The notes below the pieces were generated by a model. That model was not told where the DNA came from. It worked only from the letters and a program-made list of their open reading frames with translations, and did not search any database. A DNA stretch of 64,000 nucleotides from Undibacterium hunanense. GTDB taxonomy: Bacteria > Pseudomonadota > Gammaproteobacteria > Burkholderiales > Burkholderiaceae_D. This document shows positions 20,224-33,400 of the stretch, piece after piece (within the stretch, counting starts at the first letter, position 1; every line of letters begins with the position of its first letter). The translations under genes and the position numbers were made by a program. Location: assembly GCF_014284335.1 (NCBI RefSeq), contig NZ_JACOGF010000001.1, positions 186,001 through 250,000 of the forward strand. Reading direction: 5' to 3'.

Positions 20224-20970
20224 TTATGCTTGTTCTACTTCTACGAACTCATCGGAACCTGGTTTAACAGCTTCCAAAACTTCGTTGACTGCATTTGCAC
20301 GGCCTTCGAGGATTGCGTCAGCAACACCACGAGCATACAAAGCAATCGCTTTGGAGGAGTCATCATTACCAGGGATGATGTAAGCAACACCTTCTGGAGA
20401 GTGGTTAGTATCAACCACACCGATAACAGGGATACCCAGTTTTGCAGCTTCAGTGATCGCGCCTTTGTGGTAGCCAACGTCGACTACGAAAATTGCGTCA
20501 GGAATGCCACCCATATCCTTGATACCACCGATGGATTTTTGCAGCTTGATCATTTCACGCTGGAACATCAGCGCTTCTTTTTTGGACAGTTTCTCAACGG
20601 AACCGTCTTCAATGGAAGCTTCCATGTCTTTCAAACGCTTGATCGATGTTTTGACTGTTTTGAAGTTAGTCAACATACCACCCAACCAGCGTTGATCAAC
20701 GAAAGGCATGCCAGCGCGATTTGCTTCAGCAGCAATGATGTCACGGGATTGACGTTTGGTACCAACCAGCAATACTGTGCCGCGGTTTGCAGACAGTTGA
20801 CGAATATACTTCATCGCATCCTGGTACATAGCCAGGGTTTTTTCCAGGTTGACGATATGAATCTTGTTGCGATGGCCGAAGATGTACGGTGCCATTTTTG
20901 GATTCCAAAAACGGGTTTGGTGACCAAAGTGCACACCGGCTTCCAGCATTTCACGCATTGTTACAGACAT
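20224..20970 (-). CDS. rpsB: 30S ribosomal protein S2
   Basis: 248 residues from ATG at 20970, which has GGAGTTATT in front. The reading frame is open to 21012, but the extra 14 residues are not S2-like and lack a ribosome-binding site. S2 signatures: [24 protein letters not shown] and [36 protein letters not shown]. Head of the translation/envelope gene block. Confidence 0.98.
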   Translation of the reverse strand: MSVTMREMLEAGVHFGHQTRFWNPKMAPYIFGHRNKIHIVNLEKTLAMYQDAMKYIRQLSANRGTVLLVGTKRQSRDIIAAEANRAGMPFVDQRWLGGMLTNFKTVKTSIKRLKDMEASIEDGSVEKLSKKEALMFQREMIKLQKSIGGIKDMGGIPDAIFVVDVGYHKGAITEAAKLGIPVIGVVDTNHSPEGVAYIIPGNDDSSKAIALYARGVADAILEGRANAVNEVLEAVKPGSDEFVEVEQA

Positions 20971-21292
20971 AATAACTCCAGGGTTAGGTCTTGAATCCAG
21001 CCAGTGATCCAAGCAGCTTTATGATCAATCCTGAGGATTATCATATAAGCGCCGAAGACACCCTTTTCGACCGGATTCGATTAATAAAAAATTAATTAAC
21101 TCATGCCGTATTTGAATACATCCACAAGCTAACCATCAATTGTACTATGAAAATGGGGTTTTCCTCAAGTGCCGCGTTTTATTGCGGGAATGCGGTAGTC
21201 GCCTTCCTGGACTATAATTCCGGTTCTGCAACATTCTCGCAATTTTACCTGCTGCCATCATACTGATCGCAGCAACAGACAGAAGAAAACGT
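20971..21292. promoter_or_regulatory. Divergent promoter region between rpsB and map
   Basis: 322 bp without a gene. A TATAAT at 21213-21218 in the plus direction is a likely -10 box for map, 75 bp before its ATG, with a poor -35. The part from 21040 to 21120 is AT-rich and should hold the rpsB promoter and leader; no clear rpsB boxes are assigned. Confidence 0.45.
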
Positions 21293-22111
21293 ATGGAAGC
21301 TATTACTATCAAAACGCCGGAAGATATCGCCGGCATGCGCATTGCCGGAAGATTGGCTTCCGAAGTCCTCGATTACATCACACCCTTTGTTAAAGTTGGT
21401 GTCACAACGGGTGAACTGGACAGGCTGTGCCACGAGTACATGACGAATGTACAAGGCACCATCCCTGCCCCGCTGAATTACTGCCCGCCAGGCTACACGC
21501 CTTATCCAAAAGCCATCTGCACCTCCATCAACGACGTGATCTGCCACGGCATACCGGGCGACAAAGTCCTGAAAGATGGTGACTCTGTAAACCTGGACAT
21601 TACCGTCATCAAAAATGGTTACCACGGCGATACCAGCCGCATGTTTTTGCTGGGCGAAGCATCCATACTGGCCAGACGCTTAAGCGCCATCACCTATGAC
21701 TGCATGTGGCTGGGCATCGCCAAAATCAAACCGGGTGCGCATCTGGGCGATATCGGCCACGTCATACAGCAATATGCAGAAAAAGCCGGTTACAGCGTGG
21801 TGCGTGAGTTCTGTGGCCATGGCATAGGCAAGATTTTCCACGAAGCACCACAGGTCATGCACTACGGCAAACCGGGTACCATGGAAAAACTGTTGCCAGG
21901 CATGATTTTCACCGTAGAACCGATGATCAATGCCGGTCGCCGTGAAATCAAGGAAATGCAGGATGGCTGGACCATCAAGACCAAGGATCGCAGCCTGTCC
22001 GCCCAATGGGAACATACCGTGCTGGTGACAGAAACCGGCTACGAAGTACTGACCCTGTCGGATGGTTATCCACCCATTCCGGAATTCATTACTGGCGCAA
22101 GCAAAGCCTGA
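21293..22111 (+). CDS. map: Methionine aminopeptidase, type I
   Basis: 272 residues. Removes the initiator methionine from new proteins. Metal ligands are seen in VNLDITVIKNGYHGDTSRMF (two Asp), HGIGKIFHEAPQVMHYG (His), FTVEPMIN (Glu) and AQWEHTVLVT (Glu). Divergent from rpsB as in many proteobacteria, and followed after 13 bp by glnD. Confidence 0.98.
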   Translation: MEAITIKTPEDIAGMRIAGRLASEVLDYITPFVKVGVTTGELDRLCHEYMTNVQGTIPAPLNYCPPGYTPYPKAICTSINDVICHGIPGDKVLKDGDSVNLDITVIKNGYHGDTSRMFLLGEASILARRLSAITYDCMWLGIAKIKPGAHLGDIGHVIQQYAEKAGYSVVREFCGHGIGKIFHEAPQVMHYGKPGTMEKLLPGMIFTVEPMINAGRREIKEMQDGWTIKTKDRSLSAQWEHTVLVTETGYEVLTLSDGYPPIPEFITGASKA

Positions 22112-22124
22112 GGCCCACTGGCAC

Positions 22125-24677
22125 ATGCAGACCCCGGCACTCACATTCAAGGAAGAATTAAAGGCAGCACAACTGCTCGTCATTAATGCATTCAAGGAAA
22201 ATCACAAGGCAGAGCAATTGCTGCACGATCTGTGCCGCAATGTCGATCACCTGCTGAGCAAGATCTGGCGTGATTTTGATTTTCCCAAGGAAGCCGCATT
22301 GGTGGCAGTAGGCGGCTATGGTCGCGGTGAACTCTTCCCCTATTCGGATGTGGATGTACTGATACTGTTGCAGCAAAGGCCGGATGCCGCATTGCGTGAG
22401 AAGCTGGAAAAGCTGGTGCAGCTCTTCTGGGATATCGGCCTTGATATCGGTCACAGCATACGTACCATAGAAGAATGCCTGCAAGAATCGGCCGCCGACA
22501 TCACCGTGCAAACCAGCCTGCTGGAAGCGCGCCTGGTGACTGGCAGCCGCAAGTCATTCCGCGATATGCAACAGCATTATGCGGAAGCCATGAATCCGCA
22601 AAATTTTTTCCAGGAAAAATTGCTGGAACTACAGCAGCGCCACGTCAAGTACGAAGACACACCCTACAGCCTGGAACCAAACTGCAAGGAAAGCCCCGGC
22701 GGCCTGCGTGATCTGCAGGTGATACTATGGGTCGCCAAGGCGGCCAACCTGGGCAACTCCTGGCGTGAACTGGCAGAACGTGGCCTGATTACCGATGTTG
22801 AAGCGCGGCAGTTGAAACGCAATGAACGCGCCTTCAAGGATATCCGCATACGTCTGCATATTTATGCCGGCCGACGCGAAGACCGCCTGATTTTTGATGT
22901 ACAAACACCGATCGCAGAAACCTTCGGCTTCAAGACCACCGACTCCCGCCGTGCCAGCGAATACCTGATGCAGCGCTATTACTGGGCCGCCAAGGCGGTT
23001 ACCCAGTTGAATACTGTACTGCTACAAAATATTGAAGCAGTCCTGTTTCCACAGCCATCGGTACCGCGCCCCATCAACGAGCATTTCAATGAAGTAAACG
23101 GCTTTATTGATATCGCCCGCGATGACACCTTTGAAGCATCACCATCCACCATCCTCGAAGTCTTTCTGGTCATGGCCAGGCAAAGTGAACTCAAGGGCAT
23201 GACAGCCAGGACCCTGCGTGCGCTGTGGCATGCACGCCTGTTGATCGATGCTGAATTCAGGCATGATATTTTCAACCGCTCACTGTTCCTGCAGATATTG
23301 CAATCTCCGCAAGGCATCACCCACGCCCTGCGCCGCATGAACCAGATGAGCATACTCGGGCGTTATCTGCCCAATTTCCGTCGCATCATCGGGCAGATGC
23401 AGCACGACCTGTTTCACGCTTACACAGTGGACCAGCATATCCTGATGGTGGTACGCAATCTGCGTCGCTTCACCATGCCGGAACATGCGCACGAATACCC
23501 GTTCTGCAGTCAATTGATGGCCAATTTCAATCAGCCATGGATACTGTATATTGCCGCCCTGTTCCACGATATTGCCAAAGGACGTGGTGGTGATCATTCC
23601 ATCTTGGGTATGACGGATGCCAAAAAATTCTGCTATGACCATGGCCTGACCAGAGCCAATACCGAGCTCATCGTTTTCCTGGTGCAGAATCACCTGACGA
23701 TGTCGCATGTGGCACAAAAACAGGATCTGTCTGATCCGGATGTCGTGCAGAATTTCGCCAGCCTGGTCAAGGACGAGCGCCATCTGACAGCCCTGTATTT
23801 GCTGACGGTATCCGACATCCGTGGCACCAGCCCCAAGGTCTGGAACGCCTGGAAAGGCAAGCTACTCGAAGACCTGTACCGCATGACCCTGCGCGTACTG
23901 GGCGGCGAAGCGCCGAGCAAAGACCGGGAACTGAAAAACCGCCAGGAAGAAGCCCTGAAGGCACTGCGCCTGTATGGTCTGGCACCGGATGCCCATGAGA
24001 AATTCTGGCAACAACTGGATGTGGCCTATTTTTTACGCCATGATGCGTCCGACATCGCCTGGCAGACGCGCGCCCTGCACGACCGCATAGACAGTGCCAC
24101 ACCAGTCGTGAAATGCCGCCTGTCGCCGATAGGCGAAGGCTTGCAGATCACCGTCTACGTCAAGGACCAGCCGGATTTATTCGCCCGCATCTGCAATTAT
24201 TTCGACGGCAAGAACTTTGGCATCCTGGATGCCAAGATTCACACCAGCAAAGGTGGCTATGCACTGGATACCTTCCTCGTGATTGAACCGGCCTTTGCCA
24301 ATAATTATCGCGACATCATCAATCTGCTGGAACATGAGCTGACCGAAGTACTGACTCGCCAGACCCCCCTGTCACCGCCGAATCGCGGACGCCTGTCACG
24401 TCTTTCCCGCACTTTCCCTATCGTGCCTACCGTGGATTTGCGCCCGGATGATCGTGGCCAGTATTATTTACTGTCGATTTCGGCAAATGACCGCAATGGC
24501 TTGCTGTATGCTATTGCGAATATCCTGACCAAGCACAAGATCAATTTGCATACGGCAAAAATCATGACTCTGGGGGAAAGGGTCGAAGACGTCTTCATCG
24601 TTGACGGCCCGGCCTTGCAAGGCGCCCGCAGCCAGATTCAGTTTGAAACCGATTTACTGGATGCCTTACGTATCTGA
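22125..24677 (+). CDS. glnD: Bifunctional [PII] uridylyltransferase / uridylyl-removing enzyme GlnD
   Basis: 850 residues from ATG 22125; the frame is open from 22062, inside map, but those residues are not part of the family. Nitrogen sensor that adds or removes UMP on PII proteins in response to glutamine. Domains in order: nucleotidyltransferase (GGYGRGELFPYSDVDVLIL, ~65-83), helical GlnD-type domain, HD hydrolase domain (AALFHDIAKGRGGDHS, with HAYTVDQHIL before it), and two C-terminal ACT domains that sense glutamine (ITVYVKDQPDLFARICNYFDG and LLSISANDRNGLLYAIANIL). All key residues appear intact. Confidence 0.97.
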   Translation: MQTPALTFKEELKAAQLLVINAFKENHKAEQLLHDLCRNVDHLLSKIWRDFDFPKEAALVAVGGYGRGELFPYSDVDVLILLQQRPDAALREKLEKLVQLFWDIGLDIGHSIRTIEECLQESAADITVQTSLLEARLVTGSRKSFRDMQQHYAEAMNPQNFFQEKLLELQQRHVKYEDTPYSLEPNCKESPGGLRDLQVILWVAKAANLGNSWRELAERGLITDVEARQLKRNERAFKDIRIRLHIYAGRREDRLIFDVQTPIAETFGFKTTDSRRASEYLMQRYYWAAKAVTQLNTVLLQNIEAVLFPQPSVPRPINEHFNEVNGFIDIARDDTFEASPSTILEVFLVMARQSELKGMTARTLRALWHARLLIDAEFRHDIFNRSLFLQILQSPQGITHALRRMNQMSILGRYLPNFRRIIGQMQHDLFHAYTVDQHILMVVRNLRRFTMPEHAHEYPFCSQLMANFNQPWILYIAALFHDIAKGRGGDHSILGMTDAKKFCYDHGLTRANTELIVFLVQNHLTMSHVAQKQDLSDPDVVQNFASLVKDERHLTALYLLTVSDIRGTSPKVWNAWKGKLLEDLYRMTLRVLGGEAPSKDRELKNRQEEALKALRLYGLAPDAHEKFWQQLDVAYFLRHDASDIAWQTRALHDRIDSATPVVKCRLSPIGEGLQITVYVKDQPDLFARICNYFDGKNFGILDAKIHTSKGGYALDTFLVIEPAFANNYRDIINLLEHELTEVLTRQTPLSPPNRGRLSRLSRTFPIVPTVDLRPDDRGQYYLLSISANDRNGLLYAIANILTKHKINLHTAKIMTLGERVEDVFIVDGPALQGARSQIQFETDLLDALRI

Positions 24678-24757
24678 AACCAATTTACTCCAGATACAGC
24701 GCACTCTATATAAAACTACAATAACATCACATTAACACCACATTAACACTACATGTC

Positions 24758-24774
24758 GCGGCCTTGTTGGCCGC
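24758..24774 (+). other. GC-rich hairpin between glnD and the rluF-like gene
   Basis: GCGGCC, 5-nt loop TTGTT, GGCCGC. It is preceded by three short direct repeats of ACATTAACAC type at 24725-24750. There is no T tract, so it is a weak terminator at best; it lies in the leader of the next gene. Confidence 0.4.
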
Positions 24775-24806
24775 TGACACCTCCGCAATTTTTATTTGAT
24801 AGCATC

Positions 24807-25553
24807 ATGACTGAACTTGTAAGACTCTCGAAACGTATGTCCGAACTAGGCCTTTGCTCACGACGCGAGGCCGATGAATGGATCGCCCGTGGCTGGGTAA
24901 GAGTGGATGGCAAAGTCATTTCCGAACTGGGCAGCAAAGTGCTGCCACACCAGCAGGTGACAGTGGAAAGACAGGCCGCCGCCGAACAATCAAAGCGCGT
25001 CACCGTCCTCATCAACAAACCGGTAGGTTTTGTCAGTGGCCAGGCAGAAGATGGCTACACGCCTGCCATCGCTCTCATCAAACCAGAAAATCGCTGGGCA
25101 GAAGACGATGTCGATACGCAGTTCCACCCTACCCAGCTACGCAGCCTGGTGCCTGCGGGCCGGCTTGATATTGATTCCGTCGGTTTACTGGTATTGACCC
25201 AGGATGGTCGTATCGCCAAGCATCTGATCGGTGAAGCTACCGTTGTTGAAAAAGAGTATCTGGTGCGCGTGCAGTACAGCAAACCGGGCCGTTTGCCGGA
25301 TGCCGATTTACGTCGCCTGAATCACGGTTTGACGCTGGATGGCAAGAAACTGCTGCCAGCAAAAGTCACCTGGCAAAATGAAGACCAGTTGAACTTCATT
25401 TTGCGCGAAGGTAAAAAGCGCCAGATCCGGCGCATGTGCGATATGGTGGGTCTACAGGTATTAGGCCTGAAACGCGTGCGCATAGGCAAGGTCAAGCTGG
25501 GTAAACTGCCCGAAGGACAATGGCGCTATCTGCGCGAAGACGAACAGTTCTGA
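24807..25553 (+). CDS. RluF/RsuA-family 23S rRNA pseudouridine synthase
   Basis: 248 residues from ATG 24807. An S4 RNA-binding domain (VRLSKRMSELGLCSRREADEWIARGWVRVDG) precedes the catalytic domain. The catalytic Asp is in PAGRLDIDSVGLLVLTQDG and the C-terminal GKKRQIRRMCDMVGLQVLGLKRVRIG signature is present. The linker and the ending (LPEGQWRYLREDE) match RluF, which modifies U2604 of 23S rRNA, better than RluB or RsuA; the exact target is inference. Confidence 0.88.
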   Translation: MTELVRLSKRMSELGLCSRREADEWIARGWVRVDGKVISELGSKVLPHQQVTVERQAAAEQSKRVTVLINKPVGFVSGQAEDGYTPAIALIKPENRWAEDDVDTQFHPTQLRSLVPAGRLDIDSVGLLVLTQDGRIAKHLIGEATVVEKEYLVRVQYSKPGRLPDADLRRLNHGLTLDGKKLLPAKVTWQNEDQLNFILREGKKRQIRRMCDMVGLQVLGLKRVRIGKVKLGKLPEGQWRYLREDEQF

Positions 25554-25557
25554 TCTG

Positions 25558-25576
25558 GCTGGTCAGTTTGACCAGC
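25558..25576 (+). terminator. Hairpin after the rluF-like gene
   Basis: GCTGGTCA, loop GTT, TGACCAGC, directly after the TGA stop. No T tract follows, so termination strength is uncertain. Confidence 0.5.
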
Positions 25577-25587
25577 TAACAACTTAG

Positions 25588-25747
25588 AACCTGTTTACGA
25601 TCTGTAGCGAGCGGGCGTCAGCGGGGTCAGGGTAACTAAGCGCAGCGCAAAAAGCGGAATGTACTTCTAGTACATGAGCATTTTGAGCAGCACATGAGCC
25701 CCGCGTTGACGATAATTGCGCACGCGCAGTAAGATCGCAAACAGGTT
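25588..25747. repeat. 160-bp MITE-like palindromic element between convergent genes
   Basis: Terminal inverted repeats of 16 bp, AACCTGTTTACGATCT at 25588-25603 and AGATCGCAAACAGGTT at 25732-25747, match at 15 of 16 positions. Inside is a hairpin ATGTAC-TTCTA-GTACAT (25659-25675) and further imperfect complementarity, so the whole unit folds back on itself. It ends right at the def stop codon and may serve as a two-way terminator. No coding capacity. Confidence 0.75.
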
Positions 25748-25748
25748 T

Positions 25749-26282
25749 TCAATCATCGTCATTTGGGTCCATCTCTGGAAACAATACTTCGGTAAAGCCG
25801 AATTGCGTCAGGTCACGGATACGCATCGGGTACAAAATGCCATTCAGGTGATCACACTCATGCTGCACTACCCGTGCATGAAAACCGTCCACTTCACGTG
25901 AAATGACTTTACCGAACTGGTCAAAGCCCTCATACCGCAAAGCACTCCAGCGCGGCACTAGGCCACGCATACCCGGCACCGACAGGCAACCTTCCCAGGC
26001 ATCATCGGTAGCATCAGACAAAGGTGTCAACACCGGATTGATGAGCACAGTTTCGGGCACCACCGGTGCATCCGGATAACGTGGATTGGTTTTAAAGCCA
26101 AAGATCACCAGTTGCAGATTAATACCAATCTGTGGCGCTGCCAGCCCTGCCCCATTTGCCGCCACCATGGTTTCAAACATGTCCCTGATCAACTGATGCA
26201 GCTCAGGCGTATCAAACTCAGTCACCTGATCAGCAACTCTCAACAGACGGGCATCGCCCATTTTAAGGATAGGATGGATCAT
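25749..26282 (-). CDS. def: Peptide deformylase
   Basis: 177 residues. All three family motifs are present: [23 protein letters not shown] (Cys metal ligand) and [12 protein letters not shown] (two His ligands and catalytic Glu). Removes the formyl group from new proteins; functionally upstream of methionine aminopeptidase encoded 4 kb away. Here it stands alone rather than beside fmt. Confidence 0.97.
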   Translation of the reverse strand: MIHPILKMGDARLLRVADQVTEFDTPELHQLIRDMFETMVAANGAGLAAPQIGINLQLVIFGFKTNPRYPDAPVVPETVLINPVLTPLSDATDDAWEGCLSVPGMRGLVPRWSALRYEGFDQFGKVISREVDGFHARVVQHECDHLNGILYPMRIRDLTQFGFTEVLFPEMDPNDDD

Positions 26283-26309
26283 GATGCACCACTCTTATTT
26301 CATCGATAT

Positions 26310-26343
26310 AAAAAATGCGGTCAGTCTGTGAAAACCTGACCGC
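26310..26343 (-). terminator. Terminator of galU
   Basis: GCGGTCAG (26317-26324) pairs with CTGACCGC (26336-26343) across an 11-nt loop. On the minus strand the stem is followed by ATTTTTTAT. It lies 40 bp after the galU stop. Confidence 0.8.
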
Positions 26344-26382
26344 AACATTACTGCATGACCACAGCAGGTCTATCAGGTCTGA

Positions 26383-27258
26383 TTATTTCAAGGACTGCAG
26401 GTACTCGGTAAATTCAGCACTGGTTTCCTTGTGTTTCAATCCCAGGGCGACACTGGCCTTCAGGTAGCCGAGCTTGGAACCGCAGTCATAACGGGTAGCC
26501 TGTGGGCGGAAAGCATACACCGGGAAATCCTTGAGCATGGCAGCAATACCATCCGTCAGTTGAATTTCACCACCAGATCCCTTGCCCTGGGTTTCCAGGT
26601 AAGAAAATATGCGGCCCGACAAGATATAGCGACCTACCACAGCCAGGGTCGACGGTGCGACATCCGGCATCGGTTTTTCCACGATACCCTGTACGCGTTC
26701 CAGATGTTCGGTATACGGTGTGCCGCTGACGATACCGTATTGACGGGTAAATTCACGCGGGACGTTTTGCACGGCGACAATGCTGCCGCCTTCTGCTTCA
26801 TATTGACGCGCCATCTGTGCCATGACGGATGGCTGACCGATATCGGCATCCATCAAATCGTCGGCCAGCAATACGGCAAAGGGATCATCACCAATCACTG
26901 GGCGTGCGCACAAGACGGCATGGCCCAGACCCAGTGCTGCGGTCTGGCGGATATAGATGCAGTTGATGTTTTTAGGAATAACGTTTCTGACCAGATCAAG
27001 CAAAGCTTCCTTGCCGGCGGCTTCGAGTTCACTTTCCAGCTCATACGCTTTGTCGAAGTGATCTTCAATCGCACGTTTGTTTCTACCGGTGATGAATACC
27101 ATCTCGGTAATGCCAGCTTCCACCGCTTCTTCAACCGCATACTGAATCAAAGGCTTGTCGACGATAGGCAACATCTCTTTTGGTTGTGCCTTGGTAGCAG
27201 GCAAAAAGCGACTACCCAAACCGGCGACCGGGAATACGGCTTTTGTAATTTTTCTCAT
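26383..27258 (-). CDS. galU: UTP-glucose-1-phosphate uridylyltransferase GalU
   Basis: 291 residues. Nucleotidyltransferase motif [30 protein letters not shown] at the N terminus, ILLADDLMD-type metal site ([14 protein letters not shown]), and IVEKPMPD in the middle. Makes UDP-glucose for surface polysaccharides and osmoprotectants. One base after the ligA stop, last in the smc-zipA-ligA-galU operon, with its own terminator behind it. Confidence 0.97.
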   Translation of the reverse strand: MRKITKAVFPVAGLGSRFLPATKAQPKEMLPIVDKPLIQYAVEEAVEAGITEMVFITGRNKRAIEDHFDKAYELESELEAAGKEALLDLVRNVIPKNINCIYIRQTAALGLGHAVLCARPVIGDDPFAVLLADDLMDADIGQPSVMAQMARQYEAEGGSIVAVQNVPREFTRQYGIVSGTPYTEHLERVQGIVEKPMPDVAPSTLAVVGRYILSGRIFSYLETQGKGSGGEIQLTDGIAAMLKDFPVYAFRPQATRYDCGSKLGYLKASVALGLKHKETSAEFTEYLQSLK

Positions 27259-27259
27259 T

Positions 27260-29320
<2,061 letters not shown>

Positions 29321-29324
29321 TTAT

Positions 29325-30404
29325 TCAGCTAAATAGTCGTTGCGCCCGCAAGGAACCTGCCGGTATCTGTGCTTCTGCCATGGCAGCATAAAACTCATTA
29401 ACCTGCCCTGCAATTTCGTCGAGGGCCAGTTTGGAAATAGGCTGATTGCCATCATCCACCACGGTACCACCAAGACGGGTAGACAATGAACGTGCGCAGG
29501 CAGCCATGGCACCAAAACCATCCCGCGCCGGCGACACGCAAGGCACATCCAGTAACAGGGTCAGGCGGGAAGTCATGGTTTCGCTGACGCTGACATTGGT
29601 CGACAGGGTGAACAGGCTGCCGCCATCGCCATCAGGCATCATCAGACGGCCATCAGGACGCTGGTCAAAGCCCATTTTCTCCAGTGCTGCCAGCAAGGTA
29701 TTCAAGGCCCACGGTGCGCCATTGGCCGCAATATTGACGCTCAGTTGTGCATCATGCTCGGCAACAAATTGATGCAGTTCACGTGCGTTTATCATGACCT
29801 TGTTCATGTCAGGAATATCCGAATGGGCACTCAGATTGTCTGCAATGGCACGCAGTTTCATGATGAACTCTGAATATTCGAGTTCATTCAGTGGACCGCT
29901 GCGACTAACCATCTGCACACCGGCAAACAGGCAGGTATAGGCGCCGCCGACGGCAATCACATCTCTTTCGCCGCTATGGCTCTGGCCGATGAAATGCACA
30001 GGCTTTTTACCTACGTATTTCAGGTCAGCGATTTCTGCCAGGATTTTTTCGCCACGTACCGGCGTTTCAAATTCCAGCGGAATGACGCAATCGATCAGTT
30101 CATCGACCGGCAATTCTTTTTCCTGCGCTGCCTGCACATGGGCGGCACTGCCATCGTCATCATGGGATGACATGTCTGGCGCAGTGAAAGATTCTTCCAC
30201 GCCGACATCACCGTCCATCACGGGTTCGTGCCGGACTATGCTGTCTGTCGGTGCATCGGGATTCATGAGGACATCATCATGCCCATTGCCGAAAGCATTT
30301 TCGACGGTTTTTTTGGCCTTATATTCTTGCCACTTGTTAAAAATAATGACGCCGACGACCAGCGTCCCACCGATTGCCAATAAACTGATTTGTAGATCTG
30401 TCAT
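29325..30404 (-). CDS. zipA: Cell division protein ZipA-like
   Basis: 359 residues. A single N-terminal membrane segment (~4-24, ISLLAIGGTLVVGVIIFNKW) is followed by an acidic linker rich in Asp/Glu and a C-terminal FtsZ-binding domain (~220-355, with GSLFTLSTNVSVSETMTSRLTLLLDVP). ZipA anchors FtsZ to the membrane. Overlaps the smc stop by 4 bp and precedes ligA. Betaproteobacterial ZipA is divergent, so the assignment leans on domain layout and location. Confidence 0.88.
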   Translation of the reverse strand: MTDLQISLLAIGGTLVVGVIIFNKWQEYKAKKTVENAFGNGHDDVLMNPDAPTDSIVRHEPVMDGDVGVEESFTAPDMSSHDDDGSAAHVQAAQEKELPVDELIDCVIPLEFETPVRGEKILAEIADLKYVGKKPVHFIGQSHSGERDVIAVGGAYTCLFAGVQMVSRSGPLNELEYSEFIMKLRAIADNLSAHSDIPDMNKVMINARELHQFVAEHDAQLSVNIAANGAPWALNTLLAALEKMGFDQRPDGRLMMPDGDGGSLFTLSTNVSVSETMTSRLTLLLDVPCVSPARDGFGAMAACARSLSTRLGGTVVDDGNQPISKLALDEIAGQVNEFYAAMAEAQIPAGSLRAQRLFS

Positions 30405-33400
30405 GCTGCTTGAACCTCAGTAGCAAAATTGACGGCAGATTCCATATCCACCGCCACGATTCGTGAAACCCCCTGTTCCTGCATGGTGACACCAATCAAT
30501 TGTTGTGCCATTTCCATCGCAATCTTGTTGTGGGAGATAAATAAAAACTGTGTGTTTGAAGACATGCGTTTCACCATATTACAGAAACGCTCGGTATTTG
30601 AATCGTCCAGCGGCGCATCCACCTCATCGAGCAGGCAGAAAGGTGCAGGGTTGAGCTGGAACATGGAAAACACCAGGGCCGTTGCCGTCAGCGCTTTTTC
30701 ACCGCCAGACAACAAATGGATGGTTGCATTCTTTTTGCCAGGCGGCTGTGCCATGACCTGCACGCCAGAATCCAGAATTTCATCGCCTGTCATGATCAAC
30801 TTGGCCTGGCCACCACCGAACAGTATCGGGAAAAGCTCTGCGAAATGATGATTCACCTTATCAAAGGTATCTTGCAACAAGTCGCGTGTTTCAATATCAA
30901 TCTTGTGGATCGCATCCTGCAAGGTCGTGATTGCCTCGGTCAGATCAGCATGCTGGGCATCGAGGAAGGTCTTGCGTTCGGTCGCCTGCGCCAGTTCATC
31001 CAGCGCTGCCATGTTAACCGCACCCAAGGCGGCAATTGCATTGGTGAGGCGGGTAACTTCACCCTGCAAATACGATGGTTTGAGATCATCGTGCAGTTTT
31101 TGCGCCAGGGCTTCTTCATCGACTTCGAAATTGCGTAACTGTTCCGAAAATTGTTCCTGGCTCAGGCGGGCAGCCTGTTCTTTCAACTGCAGTTCAACGA
31201 TGCGGTCGCGTTGTGGTTGCAGACTGCGTTCTACCTGCATCTTGGCTTCTTCATGATGGCGCAATTGCTGTGTCAGTTGATCCAGTTCATGGCGCGCATT
31301 GGCCAGCGCTCTTTCCTGTTCACTGCGACGATCCAGCAAGTCTTGCAAGCCAGCCTGGGCAGTCTGGTCATCCATGGATTCCAGTTCCAGTTGCCCTTGC
31401 TGCATGCTCGCAAACAATTGTGCAGACTGTTCCAGTGCGGTGGCGATATTGCGGCGTAATTCTTCCATCTTGCTGCGATGGGATTTTTCGGCAAATGCAG
31501 CTTCTTGCGCAGCCAGTTCAAGGTCACGCAAACGCTGCCTGGCCTCATTTAACTGCTGTTCTTTTTCCAGGTAAGCAGTCTGGCCTTCTTCATGGGTTTC
31601 TTGCAGTTCCGCCAGATCCATGTCCAGTTGTTCAAATTTTTGCTCTGATTCGGCACGGATTTGCTGCTGTTCGGCCTCTTGCGCGGCGATCTCTGCCAGG
31701 TCACTGCCTATCTGTGTGCTGCGCTGGTTAAAGCGCTCCTGCACTTCAGACAATTTCATGAATTCAATCTGCAAGCTGTGCGTAGTCTGGGTCAGGCCAC
31801 CTACGCGTTGGCGCAAGTCTTGTAGCTGCTGGGTTGCCTGGGTATACGCAGATTCGGCACGTACGGCGCGCGTTTTGGATTCGTCCGCCAGCATGTGCTT
31901 GGCGCGACATTGCTTGGTGATATTTTCTATCTCTTGCTGACGGGCCAGCACACCATCCTGCTCGGAATCCGATGCATAAAAACGCACGCTGGAACGCGCA
32001 ATCACATGGCCCTGCTTGGTGATAAAGCAGGCACCCGCTGGCAATTTAACCCTGCCCATAAAGGCAGAAGTAATATCATCAGCGATGTAGACCTGATGTA
32101 ACCAGTCCTGCATCAGACCACGCACACCTGCATCATTGAGTTGCAATAAATCAATGAAGGGTTTGAGGCCGGCAACAGGCGCAACCGTATCCGCCATGAC
32201 GGTAGGCGCGCAAACGGCCAGCTTGGCAGGCGGCGCGTCACCAAAAAATGCCTTGGCCCAATCCAGATTCGACATTTCCAGCGCGGCAGTACGCTCACGC
32301 AGTATGGATTCCAGCGCAGTTTCCCAGCCAGCTTCAATATGCAGTTTTTGCCAGATCTTGGGCAGGCTGCTTAATTCGTGTTTTTCCAGCCATGGCTGTA
32401 CCTTGCCCTGGGTCTGGACTTTTTCCTGCAATTGTCTGAGTGCCAGCAGGCGTGCTTCCAGTTGCGCATATTCGGCCGCATCCTGGTTCACCTGCTGCTG
32501 CGCCTGCTTGCGCTCGTCTTCCAGCACGGGCAAGCGCTCTTGCGCTTCTTCCAGTTGCATGCTGAGTTCTTCCAGCACCTGTTTTTTCTCTTCCAGCTGC
32601 ATGGACAGATTGTCCAGATGCGTGGTATCCGGCAACACCAGGCCCTGCTTTTCCTGCATCAGGCGCTCACGCCTGGATGCCAGGGTATTCAGAATATTTG
32701 AAGCATTGCGCTGATGAGCAGATTCCAGCTCTATCTGCTGCTGCATCTGCATGATACGGGCACGTGACTCGGTGGTTTTTAACTGCGATTCACGCCACAC
32801 CTGCTCCATTGCAGGTAATTTATCCTGTTGTTGCTGGCTGACTTCCAGCGCCTGTTCGGCGCGCATCGCCAGTTCTTCAACATGGATTTCACCTTCAGAC
32901 AAATCATCCTGGAATTGCCGGCTCTGGTTTTGCCATTGGTCACGCTGCGCTGTCAGGGACTGCAATTGCGATTGCAAACGGCTGCGCGATTCGATGACGA
33001 ACTTGATTTGCGCTTCCAGGCTGCCTATCTCGGCATTGGTCTGGTACAGATGGCCTTGCGCCTGGTGCATGCGGTCACCAACTGCATAATGGGTCTGGCG
33101 CATCTGCTCCAGTTCCAGTTCGACGTGACGCAATTTAGCGGTTTGTTCTTCCAGGTCCAGCTGGGTTTTTTCTATTTCGGCGAAATGCTTTTTCTGCTCG
33201 TTTTCGGCTTCTTTTTTACGCAGCAGCCACAGCAGTTTCTGTTTTTCTTCCTGATCGGTCTGCAATTCGCGGAATTTATTCGCCACCACGGCCTGCGCGC
33301 CTAATCTGTCCAGATTGTTATTCAATTCACGCAGGATGTCATCGACACGTACCAGATTTTCATGGGTATCGTGGATACGGTTTTCAGTCTCGCGACGGCG

